Shown: positions 16,520-24,991 of the stretch, piece by piece | Layout: each line of letters begins with the position of its first letter | How positions within the stretch are numbered: position 1 is the stretch's first letter | Assembly (NCBI GenBank): GCA_016213675.1 | Contig: JACQZW010000024.1 | Location: 1-64,000 of the forward strand | Reading direction: 5' to 3' | From: Acidobacteriota bacterium | GTDB taxonomy: Bacteria > Acidobacteriota > Thermoanaerobaculia > Thermoanaerobaculales > Thermoanaerobaculaceae | Length of the DNA stretch: 64,000 nt | Made by a program: the position numbers and the translations under genes | Notes under the pieces: generated by a model | The model's database searches: none | Told to the model about the DNA's origin: nothing | Seen by the model: only the letters and a program-made list of their open reading frames with translations

Positions 16520-16623
16520 CCTGCGCGGTGGTCCTCGTGATCCTCGTGGTCGCTGGCCTGCTCGGCGCTGCGCTCTTTCCACCGCGTGTCGATCCCTTTC
16601 GCCCAAGCCGGAGACCGCGTTGA
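16516..16623 (+). CDS. Small hydrophobic membrane protein (35 aa)
   Basis: A 35-residue frame starting at an ATG that overlaps the lipoprotein stop (ATGA). It encodes one TM helix (residues 3-22, CAVVLVILVVAGLLGAALF) and a basic Arg/Pro tail. Coupling to the lipoprotein and the clean TM segment support it as real. Its function is unknown, and a chance frame cannot be excluded. Confidence 0.5.
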   Translation: MTCAVVLVILVVAGLLGAALFPPRVDPFRPSRRPR

Positions 16624-16693
16624 GCCGCGGTAACCGCGGCACGCGCGTGCCTGGCACAGATCAAGAGCCTATTGTGAGACGAGGACGTAGACG

Positions 16694-17254
16694 ATGAGGA
16701 ACTGGATCGTGGCCGTGACGCTCGCGGCGCTGCCGGTCGCAGCGTCTGCGCAGGAGCCGACCTGGGAGATCACTCCGCTGGTCCGTTTCGAAGGCTCGGA
16801 CCACGCCGACCCTGGTTGGGGCGTGGCGTTCGGCCGGGGCCAGGACAACGGGTTGCGCGTGGAGGCCGTCCTGGAGAGCGTCCGCGAAGACGGGTTCGTC
16901 CGGATCGGCCCAGCCTCTCCGACCGTGGACACGTGGCGCGACGCCGACACCCTGTCACTCCAGCTCGGCCTGAGCAGGCGGTGGGTCGGACCGACCTTCT
17001 ACCCGTTTGCGACGCTCGCGGGCGGCATCCGCGTCGCGCACCCGGACACTGGTCCGGTGGAGTACAAGGGGTACCCGGCGGCTTCCATCGGGGGCGGCTT
17101 CGGAGTCTCCTTGAGCAAGGCGTGGCAAGCCCGGTTCGACGCGCGTCTCGAGTGGGTCGGCTGGACGCTCGCGGAGTATGCCGATGGGACGCTGGTGGGG
17201 AGATCCAACGAGGTGCTGGGCGTGCTGCGGCTCGGCGTCGGGGCCCGTTTCTGA
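16694..17254 (+). CDS. Small outer-membrane beta-barrel-like protein
   Basis: A 186-residue protein with a cleavable signal peptide (cut after AASAQ, about residue 20). The mature part consists of alternating polar/hydrophobic strands (WEITPLVRFEG, LSLQLGLSRRWVG, YPFATLAGGIRVAH, ASIGGGFGVSLSKAWQARFDARLEWVG) and ends LRLGVGARF, the C-terminal Phe expected for outer-membrane barrels. Length fits an 8-strand OmpA/OmpW-size barrel. It lies downstream of the lipoprotein pair and may share their envelope role. The family is not identified. Confidence 0.75.
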   Translation: MRNWIVAVTLAALPVAASAQEPTWEITPLVRFEGSDHADPGWGVAFGRGQDNGLRVEAVLESVREDGFVRIGPASPTVDTWRDADTLSLQLGLSRRWVGPTFYPFATLAGGIRVAHPDTGPVEYKGYPAASIGGGFGVSLSKAWQARFDARLEWVGWTLAEYADGTLVGRSNEVLGVLRLGVGARF

Positions 17255-17377
17255 GGTCGCGTCGGCCGCGGGCGTTCTCGCTCGCAGCCGATTCGGTCCC
17301 GTCCTACGGTGAGTCGTCGGGTCCGCTCCGAGGCCTGCCTGCGCCGGCCGGGCCCGACGCCCTGGTTCGACCGACGC

Positions 17378-19318
17378 TCACGAACCCGAGTGCCCGGCGC
17401 AACGCAGGATCGCGGCGAAGCGCTCGTCGCCACGCAGCGGGTCGAACGCCGGGTCGACCGTGAGTGCTCCGAGCAGCGAGCAGCGCTGCTCGCATGCCTT
17501 CGCGAGCCAGGAGAACGCGGCGTCCCGGTCGCCCAGACCGATGTACACCCCGGCGTCGTAGTACGCAGGCACGTAGCGCTTCGCCTCCAGCCGCTGCAAC
17601 TCGTCGGCAATGGCACGCGCCTCGGCGGTTCGTCCGGCCCGGCCGAGGACGAAGGCCGTCGCCGCGAGCACGGCGGGTTCGCCGGCCGCGATCGCGCGCG
17701 CTTCAGCCAGCTCCGCCAGCGCCTCCGTGTGGCGGCCCTCCTGCGTGTAGGCGAGGGCCAACCCGAGGCGGGCCGGCACGAAGCGCTGCTCCATGCCCAG
17801 GGTGGCGCGGTACGACGCAATCGCCTGCTCGTACTCGCGAGCGTAGTACGCGAACAGGCCAAGATCGGCACTGATCACCAGGGAGAGCGGATCGAGCTCG
17901 AGGGCGCGCCGGATCTCAACCTCGGCCTCGCTCGGACGGCCGGTCTCGGCGAGCATCTCGCCGTACCACTGATGGGCCGTCGCATAGGCAGGGGCGAGCT
18001 CGATGGCGCGGCGAAACGAGCGCTCCGCGGCGCTCCGGTCCCAGTCGAACGTCCGCTGCACGAGCCCGAGCGAGGCGTGCGCCTCGGCGAGCGTCGGGTC
18101 GAGCTCGAGGGCACGCGCCGCGGCGGCGCGCGCCCGGGGCAGGGTCTCGCGCGGTGGGAGCGCGCCATACTCGGCGGCGCCGAGGAGCGCATAGCAGTCG
18201 GCCAGTCCGGCGAAGGCAAGGGCGTAGGTCGGGTCCGCCTCGATCGCCTTCCGGAAGTTCTCGATCGCGGCGGAAAACCCCTGGACCGTACGCTTGTTCC
18301 ACTGGTAGCGACCCTTGAGGTAGAGCCGATACGCCTCGACATCGTCGGTGTAGCGCGTGCGGAGCGCGCCGTCGCCGGTCGTGGCGAGCCTCGCGCGCAA
18401 CTGCTGTGCGATCTCTGCCGCGAGGTCCTCCTGAAGCACGAGGATGTCCGACGCAGGCCGGGCGAAGCGGCGGCCCCAGAGCTGGGTGCCGTCGGCCACG
18501 GACACCAGCTCGGCGCTGACCGCCAGCGTCTCTCCGCGCTGCACCAGGCGTCCCGTGACCACGGCCCGCACGCCGAGCTCGCGACCGACCTTCTGCGGGT
18601 CGGCCGGCACCGACTTGTAGCGGGACGTGCTGCTGGCCGCGATCACCCGCAGCCGCGGCACCCGTGACAGGGCATTGGTGAGCGTCTCGCGAATGCCGTC
18701 GGCGAGGACCTCGGCGCCGGCGTCGGCGCCGCCGGTCGCGAACGGCAGGATGGCCAGCGAGTCGGCTGGCGTGGCCCGGTCGCGGGCGAGGTAGATCGTG
18801 ACCGCCGCCGCGACCGCGACCAGCGCGGCGATCAGCCAAAGCAGGGCGCGGGGTCTCATGCGATGCCGGGTGAGAGGTTGCCCCGGGTCTACGGGCGGCG
18901 GCCCGGGCTCCTCGTGCCGAGCCGCGGCCGGTGTGCCAGTCGCTGCATCCACCCTGTGCACTGGCGCGACCAGCCTGTAGCCCCACCGCGGGACCGACGC
19001 GATGTAGGCCGGGTTCTTGGGATCGTCGCCGAGGGCGCGCCGAAGCAGCATGAGCCGCTGGGTGAGCGCTTCGTCGTTGACGATCTCGTTCGGCCACACG
19101 GAGTCGAGCAGCTCCTGCCGGGTGACGACGCCCGGGGCGCGGCGGACCAGCGTGACGAGCAGCTCGAACGTCTTGGGCGGCAGCGGGACCAGGGTGCCGG
19201 AACGGGTCAGGAGTCGGTTCCCCACGTCGACGAGCAGCTCGCCGACCGCGAAGACCTCGCCCTCGCGAACTCCCTGGTCTGTCATGTTCTTGCGCATCAT
19301 CATAACGCACCGCCCCAT
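17378..19318 (-). CDS. Winged-helix transcriptional regulator with TM, TolB-like and TPR domains
   Basis: A 646-residue CadC/ToxR-like regulator. An OmpR-type winged helix occupies about residues 25-118 (LPPKTFELLVTLVRRAPGVVTRQELLDSVWP, then ALTQRLMLLRRALGDDP and YIASVPRWGYRL). One TM helix is at about 152-174. A TolB N-terminal-like adenylate-cyclase-associated domain (LAILPFATGG, LADGIRETLTNAL) follows, then about eight TPR motifs to the end. DNA binding on the inside and a TPR sensor outside is the known plan for this family. In-frame ATGs at 19318 and 19303 are both possible starts. It is divergent from the lipoprotein at 19420, a likely target. Confidence 0.9.
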   Translation of the reverse strand: MGRCVMMMRKNMTDQGVREGEVFAVGELLVDVGNRLLTRSGTLVPLPPKTFELLVTLVRRAPGVVTRQELLDSVWPNEIVNDEALTQRLMLLRRALGDDPKNPAYIASVPRWGYRLVAPVHRVDAATGTPAAARHEEPGPPPVDPGQPLTRHRMRPRALLWLIAALVAVAAAVTIYLARDRATPADSLAILPFATGGADAGAEVLADGIRETLTNALSRVPRLRVIAASSTSRYKSVPADPQKVGRELGVRAVVTGRLVQRGETLAVSAELVSVADGTQLWGRRFARPASDILVLQEDLAAEIAQQLRARLATTGDGALRTRYTDDVEAYRLYLKGRYQWNKRTVQGFSAAIENFRKAIEADPTYALAFAGLADCYALLGAAEYGALPPRETLPRARAAAARALELDPTLAEAHASLGLVQRTFDWDRSAAERSFRRAIELAPAYATAHQWYGEMLAETGRPSEAEVEIRRALELDPLSLVISADLGLFAYYAREYEQAIASYRATLGMEQRFVPARLGLALAYTQEGRHTEALAELAEARAIAAGEPAVLAATAFVLGRAGRTAEARAIADELQRLEAKRYVPAYYDAGVYIGLGDRDAAFSWLAKACEQRCSLLGALTVDPAFDPLRGDERFAAILRCAGHSGS

Positions 19319-19419
19319 CCAGGCGAGCCGCTTCCTTGCCGACCCGTTGCCGCTCCGTTGCCGTCCCGTCAGGACGGCCGGCGCCGCCGCGCCGATCGTG
19401 CAACGTGAAGGAGGTCGCC

Positions 19420-19953
19420 ATGAGCAGGAAGACGCTGCGGAGCCTCACGGCAAGGGTGGTCCTTCTCACCCTGGCGCCATGGTGCGCGGGCTGCGCGACC
19501 GAGATCTACAGCCGGTCGTCCACGGTCCCGGCCGGACCGATGGGCAGGGGCCGGCTCGAGGTGAGGGTGTTCGACGACGCCACCCACCGGAAGCAGAACC
19601 TCGTCTCCCTCCGCGAGGTCGTCACCGAGCTCTACCGGCTCGAGGCGGGAGAGGAGACGCTCGTCCGCGAGGCGAGGACCGCGCGCTGGTCGGCGGACGA
19701 CCTGGCGCCGGGTCGCTACCGGCTGCATGTGGGCCGGTGGATCGGCGAGGATGGCGCGACCCACGCCCTCCCCCACGACCAGGACGAGACCTTCGCGATC
19801 AGCGCCACGAAGAGCACGGTGGCCGATGTCGTCCTGAAGGACGGCAAGAAAGCGACGATGTGGATCGCGATCGCAGGAACGGTAATCGCCGTGCTCGCGT
19901 ACGGATACAACCAGATGAGTCACTGGGACCCCCTGGGCGATTTCGAGTTGTAG
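19420..19953 (+). CDS. Putative lipoprotein, paralogue of the one at 15989
   Basis: A 177-residue lipoprotein with lipobox WCAGC at Cys25 and a perfect AAGGAGGT ribosome binding site, which fixes the start at 19420. The mature domain follows the same plan as its paralogue (LEVRVFDDA, VVTELYRLEA, DLAPGRYRLHVG) and ends with a hydrophobic helix (TMWIAIAGTVIAVLAYGY) and a short tail. Its start is about 100 bp from the divergent winged-helix/TPR regulator, which may control it. The molecular role is unknown. Confidence 0.8.
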   Translation: MSRKTLRSLTARVVLLTLAPWCAGCATEIYSRSSTVPAGPMGRGRLEVRVFDDATHRKQNLVSLREVVTELYRLEAGEETLVREARTARWSADDLAPGRYRLHVGRWIGEDGATHALPHDQDETFAISATKSTVADVVLKDGKKATMWIAIAGTVIAVLAYGYNQMSHWDPLGDFEL

Positions 19954-19998
19954 TGGAGGACGGACGCTGAGGAGCTCCACCTGCGAGGGAGGCACCCG

Positions 19999-20868
19999 AT
20001 GACGAAGGTACGAGTCCCCGTGCACGCTGTTCCCCTGATCGTGGCGTGCGTGTTGGTGGCGGGCTGTGTCGGGGCGCACCTCGTCGCAAACGTCGATCCG
20101 GAGGTCGAACACGACTCGACGGTCTACGAGATCGAGCAGCCGGGAGGCTACAGGCTGGAGAAGCGGCTCAACGTGTCGTTCGGGCCCTATCGGGTCGTCG
20201 ACGCCGATCTTGGCCGGACCCAGACCGAGCGCGGCAAGGACACGGAGAAACGACGCTACTTCAACTGGCTCTCCCTGCTCTTCAAGAACGAGGGCCTCAT
20301 CGTCACCGAAAGCTCGCGTGAGGATACGAAAGAGCAACGTCTCGCGTATCGGTTCGAAATCGCGGGCAAGGCACCCTGGACCGCAACGTGCACGCTCCGC
20401 CGACTCGTGCGCCACAGGGAAGAGAGCCACATGTTCACGGGAAATGACGGAGGACCTTGGGACGACGACGATCATCGGGACAGCACAGATGTGCTCACGT
20501 CGGCGAGCCAGATCTGCCTCTACTCGCGGCCGGGGGAAGGGGACTGGGTGCTCTCCGTGGAGACCGACGCCGCCGGGCAGGCGCGTCAGGCCCGGCTCAC
20601 CAACCGGCAGGATGCGTATGCCGCACGAGGGGTCACCTCGACGCTGGTCGTGGGAGACGACGGACGGAAGGCGCACTCGTGGTTTGCCGTGCCCACCGGC
20701 TACGAGTGGGTGCGCGGCGAGAGAATGCTCGGCACGCTCGTCACGTACCGCGAAGGCCGGCGCCTCCTGTTGGATCGCGACTGTCCGGCTTCGACCGCCG
20801 ACGTGCTGGCGATGGGCAGCTCGGGCCTCCTGCTCCATGGCCTGATAACCAAGCAGGACCAACGCTGA
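19999..20868 (+). CDS. Putative lipoprotein of unknown function
   Basis: A 289-residue protein with a signal peptide and lipobox LVAGC at Cys23. It lies 45 nt after the preceding lipoprotein gene and is probably co-transcribed. The rest is a soluble, charge-rich domain with no motif I recognise; a Cys pair (C135 region in ATCTLRR and C168 region in SQICLYS) could form a disulphide. GAGGGAGGCACCCG precedes the ATG. Confidence 0.75.
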   Translation: MTKVRVPVHAVPLIVACVLVAGCVGAHLVANVDPEVEHDSTVYEIEQPGGYRLEKRLNVSFGPYRVVDADLGRTQTERGKDTEKRRYFNWLSLLFKNEGLIVTESSREDTKEQRLAYRFEIAGKAPWTATCTLRRLVRHREESHMFTGNDGGPWDDDDHRDSTDVLTSASQICLYSRPGEGDWVLSVETDAAGQARQARLTNRQDAYAARGVTSTLVVGDDGRKAHSWFAVPTGYEWVRGERMLGTLVTYREGRRLLLDRDCPASTADVLAMGSSGLLLHGLITKQDQR

Positions 20869-20937
20869 GACCTGCTCATTCGAGTGCCCGGGTCGTCAGC
20901 ATCGTCGGCATGTTCGCCTTCGCGGGCGTGATCCTCA

Positions 20938-21162
20938 CTCGTCATTGCGAGGCCAACAGGGCCGAAGCCATGCGGGAGCACCGCGGCCGTCACAGGGCAA
21001 GGCACCAGCCAGCCTCCATGCCCCCTCCCGTAGCTCCGGTTGCTGGCCGTGCAGCCCGCGTCGCGCCACCCACCCAACCTCCGCGCGATCCCGGCGCGTT
21101 TGGGGGGCGTTCAGGTGCTTCGGGGTTGCTTCGTCGCCGCTGCGCGGCTCCTCGCAATGACG
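20938..21162 (+). repeat. Composite dispersed repeat, copy B
   Basis: Plus-strand copy of the element at 252-410 and 32244-32485. Its outer ends form a facing pair, CGTCATTGCGAGG at the left and CTCGCAATGACG at the right. The middle carries ATGCGGGAGCACCGCG and GTCGCGCCACCCACCC blocks. It fills the space between two convergent genes. Confidence 0.7.
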
Positions 21163-21213
21163 GCTTCTCTCTCGAAGAAGCAGCCCGCCCGGGCCGTCGT
21201 GGGCTCGGAGAAG

Positions 21214-21243
21214 CGACCCCCGGCCGGAGTCGGCCGGGGGTCG
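21214..21243 (-). terminator. Terminator hairpin for BON-domain gene
   Basis: Perfect 12-bp stem (CGACCCCCGGCC, 6-nt loop, GGCCGGGGGTCG) just beyond the stop of the minus-strand gene ending at 21250. There is no clear U-tract. Confidence 0.55.
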
Positions 21244-21249
21244 GATCGT

Positions 21250-21849
21250 TCAGGCCCGCCGCGCGATGAGGCCGCGCGTGAGCAGGCCCAGACCGAGCAG
21301 GCCGAGCGTGCCGCCGGCGCTCGTCATCACGCGCTCGCTCTTCGACCACCCGTGGCTGGACCTGCCGTTGCCGGTGGAGCTGTCGAAGCCGCTGTTGGTG
21401 TCGTGGGCGGACTCCGGCCAAGTCAGCTCGAGCTTGTCGACGACCTCGCTCACCCCACGCATCGCGGCCACCTTGGCCACGAGTTCCCCGGCCTCATCGG
21501 CCAGGATCGGCCCCGACAGGACGACCTTGCCGCGCCGGACCGCCGCGGTGACGCCGGGACGTGACGCCAGTTTCGTCACCGCCGCCTGGACCCGCTCTCC
21601 GAGGCCGTCCCGTCCGTCGACCCGACGGGCGTACCGGTCGGCGAGCAACCCGTTGATGACCTCGCCGGCGCTGCGCGCCGACTTCATCGCCTTGCGTCCC
21701 TGGCGGCGGGCCTCGTAGCCGATCACGATCGCCTTGTCCCGCAGGCGCCGGCGCCGCCTCGCGCCCTCCTTGGGATCGAGAAGGTAGTAAGCGCCGGCCC
21801 CGGCCCCGAGGCCGACCGCGCCGAGAAGAACGACTGTCCCCTTGTTCAT
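21250..21849 (-). CDS. BON-domain membrane protein with YtxH-like N-terminus
   Basis: A 199-residue protein. The N-terminal TM helix (residues 4-24, VVLLGAVGLGAGAGAYYLL) is followed by DPKEGARRRRRLRDKA, a YtxH-like basic segment. A single BON domain is at about 78-142 (VQAAVTKLASRPGVTAAVRRGKVVLSG.....GVSEVVDKLE). A C-terminal hydrophobic helix ends in RGLIARRA. BON domains bind phospholipid at membranes and occur in osmotic-shock proteins such as OsmY. It lacks the 75-bp promoter of neighbouring stress genes but has a different repeated motif upstream (21898-21936). AAAGGGGTGCGCG precedes the ATG. Confidence 0.82.
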   Translation of the reverse strand: MNKGTVVLLGAVGLGAGAGAYYLLDPKEGARRRRRLRDKAIVIGYEARRQGRKAMKSARSAGEVINGLLADRYARRVDGRDGLGERVQAAVTKLASRPGVTAAVRRGKVVLSGPILADEAGELVAKVAAMRGVSEVVDKLELTWPESAHDTNSGFDSSTGNGRSSHGWSKSERVMTSAGGTLGLLGLGLLTRGLIARRA

Positions 21850-21897
21850 CGCGCACCCCTTTCGCTCGTGACGCGGCAGCGGGGGCCACCTCCGGCC

Positions 21898-21936
21898 GGG
21901 AGTACATCTCCCGACCGGGGTGAGCTCATCTCCCCG
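21898..21936 (-). promoter_or_regulatory. Two direct repeats upstream of BON-domain gene
   Basis: On the minus strand, GGGAGATG occurs twice, 22 bp apart (two helical turns), each inside an inverted-repeat-like segment: GGGAGATGAGCTCACCCC and GGGAGATGTACTCCC. They lie about 50-90 bp upstream of the start at 21849. The geometry suggests paired operator sites for a dimeric regulator other than that of box A/B. Confidence 0.4.
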
Positions 21937-22142
21937 ATGGCGTCGTCCATCGCATCTCGAACTGGAAAACCCGGCCGCCGCCAGCCGGAATTTCGTGCGG
22001 GGCCGTTGGGCACGCTCCGAGGTGTCCCAGGTCACGTTTTGCGCCTCAGGCTGGCCCGCGCTCCGGGCGGGCGGTGCCGGGACCCGCGGGCGTGGGTCCG
22101 TTGTTCGGCATCTCGGGATCGGTCGCCGCCCTGACGACGATC

Positions 22143-22217
22143 GGGTAGTTCCTACCCAGCTCGCCGCGCCGCTCCCGGGTAGAAAGTGCGCTTCCCGGTG
22201 GGGTCCCGGAGGTCTAG
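22143..22217 (+). promoter_or_regulatory. Box A/B/CTAG promoter P1
   Basis: Box A GGGTAGTTCCTACCC at 22143-22157, box B GGGTAGAAAGTGCGCTTCCC at 22177-22196 and CTAG at 22214-22217. The gaps are 19 and 17 bp, identical in all eleven copies in this window. The ATG of the 27-residue gene is 37 nt beyond the CTAG start. Confidence 0.9.
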
Positions 22218-22250
22218 CGTGGAGGAGATGCCGAAAGTGAGGAACACGTC

Positions 22251-22334
22251 ATGAGCACTAGCACGCTGATCATCGTGATCGTTGTCCTGGTCCTTCTGTT
22301 TGGCGGTGGCGGCTTCTACTGGACCAGGCGGTAG
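22251..22334 (+). CDS. 27-residue membrane peptide
   Basis: A 27-residue protein starting MSTSTLIIVIVVLVLLFGGG and ending FYWTRR. It is one TM helix with a Gly run and a basic tail, like the very small DUF3309-type membrane proteins of stressed proteobacteria; the family assignment is tentative. It is credible despite its size because promoter P1 places its ATG at the same distance as in the other promoters and AAAGTGAGGAAC lies upstream. It appears to be the only product of P1. The role is unknown; membrane stress adaptation is inferred. Confidence 0.72.
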   Translation: MSTSTLIIVIVVLVLLFGGGGFYWTRR

Positions 22335-22827
22335 GGACCGCTGCTCCCGGATCGCGGCGTCAACTCCCATCGCAGTCCCGAGGGAGTTGCGCCCCGGTCC
22401 TCGTCGGTGCCGGCACGCTGCGCAGGCGAAGGCGGTGCGCGCCGAGGACACGGCCCTGAGGCGGATCGGTTTCCTGCCGCCTCGGGAATTCTCTTGACGT
22501 CCACGCTCTCATCAACTGGGGATGCTCGCAGGATCATGACTTCGTGGTCTGGAGGCACCGGAGTGTGTGACGGTCGATCCCTCACCCCGTCCCTCTCCCG
22601 GCGGGAGAGGGAGCCGAGCGTGACCGCGCCGGAGGTGCGTGGTGTCCCGTTCTTCTTCCTGACGGGGGCAGTCGTCACGGTTCGGCAGATCGCTCAGTAT
22701 CGGTTCCCTCTCCCGCCGGGAGAGGGTCAGGGTGAGGGACGGAGCCACCGACCCCTGATTCCCTCGAAGGTCCGAGCCTTCATCCGACGGGAGTGCTCGC
22801 GGGATCTCGAACCGCCTCGAGAAACGC
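22335..22827. other. Non-coding stretch with facing palindromic repeats
   Basis: No gene is seen. It holds a 32-bp repeat unit at 22580-22611 and its near-perfect inverted partner at 22706-22737. Confidence 0.6.
22580..22737. repeat. Inverted pair of REP-like units
   Basis: Two 32-bp units (each with a CTCTCCC/GGGAGAG hairpin) face each other across 94 bp. They are nearly identical to the direct pair at 431-462 and 605-636. The pair could form a long cruciform or mRNA hairpin between the P1 gene and the convergent cupin gene. Confidence 0.65.
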
Positions 22828-23214
22828 TCAGGCGTGCGACTTCTCGGCCGCTTCCGCCTCGGACTTCGTCTTGTGCACCGTTCCGTCCGGGTGGTTCGGC
22901 GGAGAGTAGATCGTGTAGAGCTTCAACGGCGCCGCTTTCGACGCGTTGATCACGTTGTGGTAGGTCCCCGCCGGCACCACGACGCCGTCGCCGGCGTGCA
23001 CTAGGCGTTCTTCCTTCTCGTTGAAGACGAACCTGGCGTCGCCCCCCTCGATGCGGAAGAACTGATCGACGTCGGCGTGGACCTCGTCGCCGATCTCCTC
23101 ACCCGGCTGAAGGCTCATCAGCACGAGCTGGGCGTGCGTGGAGGTGAAGAGCACCTGCCGGAAGTAGGTGTTCCTCAGCGCCAGCTCCTCGATCGCTCCA
23201 ACGTACCCGGTCAT
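22828..23214 (-). CDS. Cupin-domain protein
   Basis: A 128-residue single-domain cupin. Motif 1 includes GEEIGDEVHADVDQFFRIEGG, with possible metal ligands His46 and Asp48/Asp50; motif 2 includes PAGTYHNVIN with a His. The fold is clear but no substrate is indicated; similar proteins are often annotated as mannose-6-phosphate-isomerase-like cupins. It is the last gene of a likely operon running from the BON gene at 25717 to here and lies 45 nt from the CsbD gene. Confidence 0.85.
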   Translation of the reverse strand: MTGYVGAIEELALRNTYFRQVLFTSTHAQLVLMSLQPGEEIGDEVHADVDQFFRIEGGDARFVFNEKEERLVHAGDGVVVPAGTYHNVINASKAAPLKLYTIYSPPNHPDGTVHKTKSEAEAAEKSHA

Positions 23215-23259
23215 AGTCCTGCCCTCCCGTTCCTCGGAGCCATGCCCCGCACGAACCTG

Positions 23260-23463
23260 TCACTTCTTGCTTGCCTTGGCGTCTCTGCCGACGAGCTCGC
23301 CGACCTTGCGACGGGCCTTGCCGAGGCGCTCCTGGGCCGCGCCCTCGGCTTCCTGCCGAAAGCCCTCCCGCTCCATCGCGGTGTTGCCCGTGATGATGCC
23401 GACGATTTCCTTCCCCTGTCCCAGAAGCTTCTTCTCCTTGCCGCGTGCTTCCTGCTGGGTCAT
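23260..23463 (-). CDS. CsbD family stress protein
   Basis: A 67-residue hydrophilic protein of the CsbD family, general-stress proteins of unknown mechanism. KKLLGQGKEIVGIITGN and AQERLGKARRKVGELVG are typical. It is a paralogue of the gene at 52596-52799, with the same length and a shared GKARRKVGELV end. Both copies lie in transcription units headed by the box A/B promoter, which supports a stress role. GGAGACGCC precedes the ATG. Confidence 0.9.
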   Translation of the reverse strand: MTQQEARGKEKKLLGQGKEIVGIITGNTAMEREGFRQEAEGAAQERLGKARRKVGELVGRDAKASKK

Positions 23464-23504
23464 GGCGTCTCCTTCGACGGTCAGGGCCTGCGGTGCGCGG
23501 TCGG

Positions 23505-24518
23505 TCAGTACTCCGCGAGTCGCACCAGTTGCTTGCCGTGGTTCGCCCCCTGCAGCATGCCGATGAAGGCCTGCGGCGCGGCCTCGAGGCCCTGGGCGAT
23601 GTCCTCGCGGTACTTCAGCTTCCCTTGCGTGAGCCACCTGGCCAGGTGCTCGAGCGCCTCCGGGAACCGCCCGGCGTAGGCAGAGACCAGGAAGCCCTGC
23701 ACCTTCGCCTGCTTGACGACCAACTGGCCCAGCCATCGTGGGCCCCTCTCGGGCTTCTCGAGGTTGTACTGCGAGATTTGCCCGCAGACGGAGATCCGCG
23801 CCTTCGCGTTGATCAGTCGGATGACCGAGTCGGTGACGACCCCGCCCACGTTGTCGAAGTAGACGTCGATGCCGGCGGGGCAAAGCTCCCTGAGCTTGGC
23901 GTGGCTGTCGGCCGCGGTCCGGTAGTTGAACGCGGCGTCGAACCCGAGCTCGTCGAGCAGCCACGTGATCTTGGTGTCGGAGCCGGCCATGCCGACGACG
24001 CGGCACCCCTTGATCTTGGCGATCTGGCCGACGAGCATCCCGACCGCTCCCGCCGCCCCGGACACCACGACCGTCTCCCCTCGTCGGGGGGCGCAGATGT
24101 CCAGGAGGCCGAAGTACGCCGTGAGCCCCGGCATGCCGAGCACCCCGAGGGCCGTCGAGACCGGCGCGAGGTCCGGGTCGACCTTCCTCAGCGTGCGACC
24201 AGGAACCACCGCGTACTCCTGCCATCCCAGGATCCCCTCGACGGTGTCGCCGGGGAGAAACTCCGGGTCCATCGACTCCACCACCCGAGCGACCGCGCCG
24301 CCGGTCATGACTTCGCCGATGGCAAGCGGCCGGGCGTATGACTCGGCATCGCTCATCCGCCCCCGCATGTAGGGATCGAGCGACAGGTAGATCGACCGGA
24401 CCAGCACTTCGCCTGCGGCAGGCGAAGGCACAGGGGTGTAGACCAGGTGGAAGTCCGACACCTTTGGGAAACCCACCGGCCGGGAGGCCAATGTGATTTG
24501 CCTGTTCACTGTCGCCAT
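23505..24518 (-). CDS. NADP-dependent MDR-family oxidoreductase (CurA/LTB4-reductase type)
   Basis: A 337-residue zinc-independent medium-chain reductase. It has the SLDPYMRGRM signature near residues 46-55, the cofactor loop VVSGAAGAVGMLVGQIAKIKG, and YFDNVGG and ARISVCGQISQYN segments typical of curcumin reductase CurA and prostaglandin/leukotriene B4 reductases. The family reduces alpha,beta-unsaturated carbonyls with NADPH, so detoxifying reactive aldehydes or enones under stress is likely. It lies between the DUF3185 and CsbD genes in the P2 transcription unit. Confidence 0.92.
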   Translation of the reverse strand: MATVNRQITLASRPVGFPKVSDFHLVYTPVPSPAAGEVLVRSIYLSLDPYMRGRMSDAESYARPLAIGEVMTGGAVARVVESMDPEFLPGDTVEGILGWQEYAVVPGRTLRKVDPDLAPVSTALGVLGMPGLTAYFGLLDICAPRRGETVVVSGAAGAVGMLVGQIAKIKGCRVVGMAGSDTKITWLLDELGFDAAFNYRTAADSHAKLRELCPAGIDVYFDNVGGVVTDSVIRLINAKARISVCGQISQYNLEKPERGPRWLGQLVVKQAKVQGFLVSAYAGRFPEALEHLARWLTQGKLKYREDIAQGLEAAPQAFIGMLQGANHGKQLVRLAEY

Positions 24519-24622
24519 TGCGTCCGACGTCCTTCCTCGGCAATCCGTCTTCCGATCGGATCGCGCCCCCGGAGCGGTGTGGCCAGGCGCCTCGGGGGGG
24601 ACAGGCGCAGGGAAGTCGCCAC

Positions 24623-24841
24623 CTACGTCTTCGTGCGCACGAAGAGCAGGATCCCGCCGGCCACGATCGCGCCGACGCCGGCCCACACCGGGATGTTGAC
24701 CGTCTCCTTGTCCTTGATCGAGAACTCGAGCGGGCCGATCTTCGCGTCGTGGGTCGACTTGGTGTAGGTGATGCCGCCGTACACGAGCCCGACGGCACCG
24801 GCGGCGATCAACAGGATTGCGACGAGCTTGAGTGCGCTCAC
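24623..24841 (-). CDS. DUF3185-family small membrane protein
   Basis: A 72-residue protein with two TM helices (residues 5-25, LVAILLIAAGAVGLVYGGITY, and about 50-68, IPVWAGVGAIVAGGILLFV) joined by KSTHDAKIGPLEFSIKDKETV, which is characteristic of DUF3185. It starts at GTG (24841) with GAAGGAGGACAC upstream. Function is unknown; genes of this family are often found among stress genes, as here. Confidence 0.85.
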   Translation of the reverse strand: MSALKLVAILLIAAGAVGLVYGGITYTKSTHDAKIGPLEFSIKDKETVNIPVWAGVGAIVAGGILLFVRTKT

Positions 24842-24991
24842 GTGTCCTCCTTCGTTCGGGCTCCCGGATGGATCGGACGGGCTTTGCGGAACCTGCGGTC
24901 CGAGGCGACCGGGATGCGAGTCGAGGACCCGGCCGCCGTCGTTGACGGCCGGGACCTCCCCGCTGCATGTGCTGGCCAGGACGACGACCGC

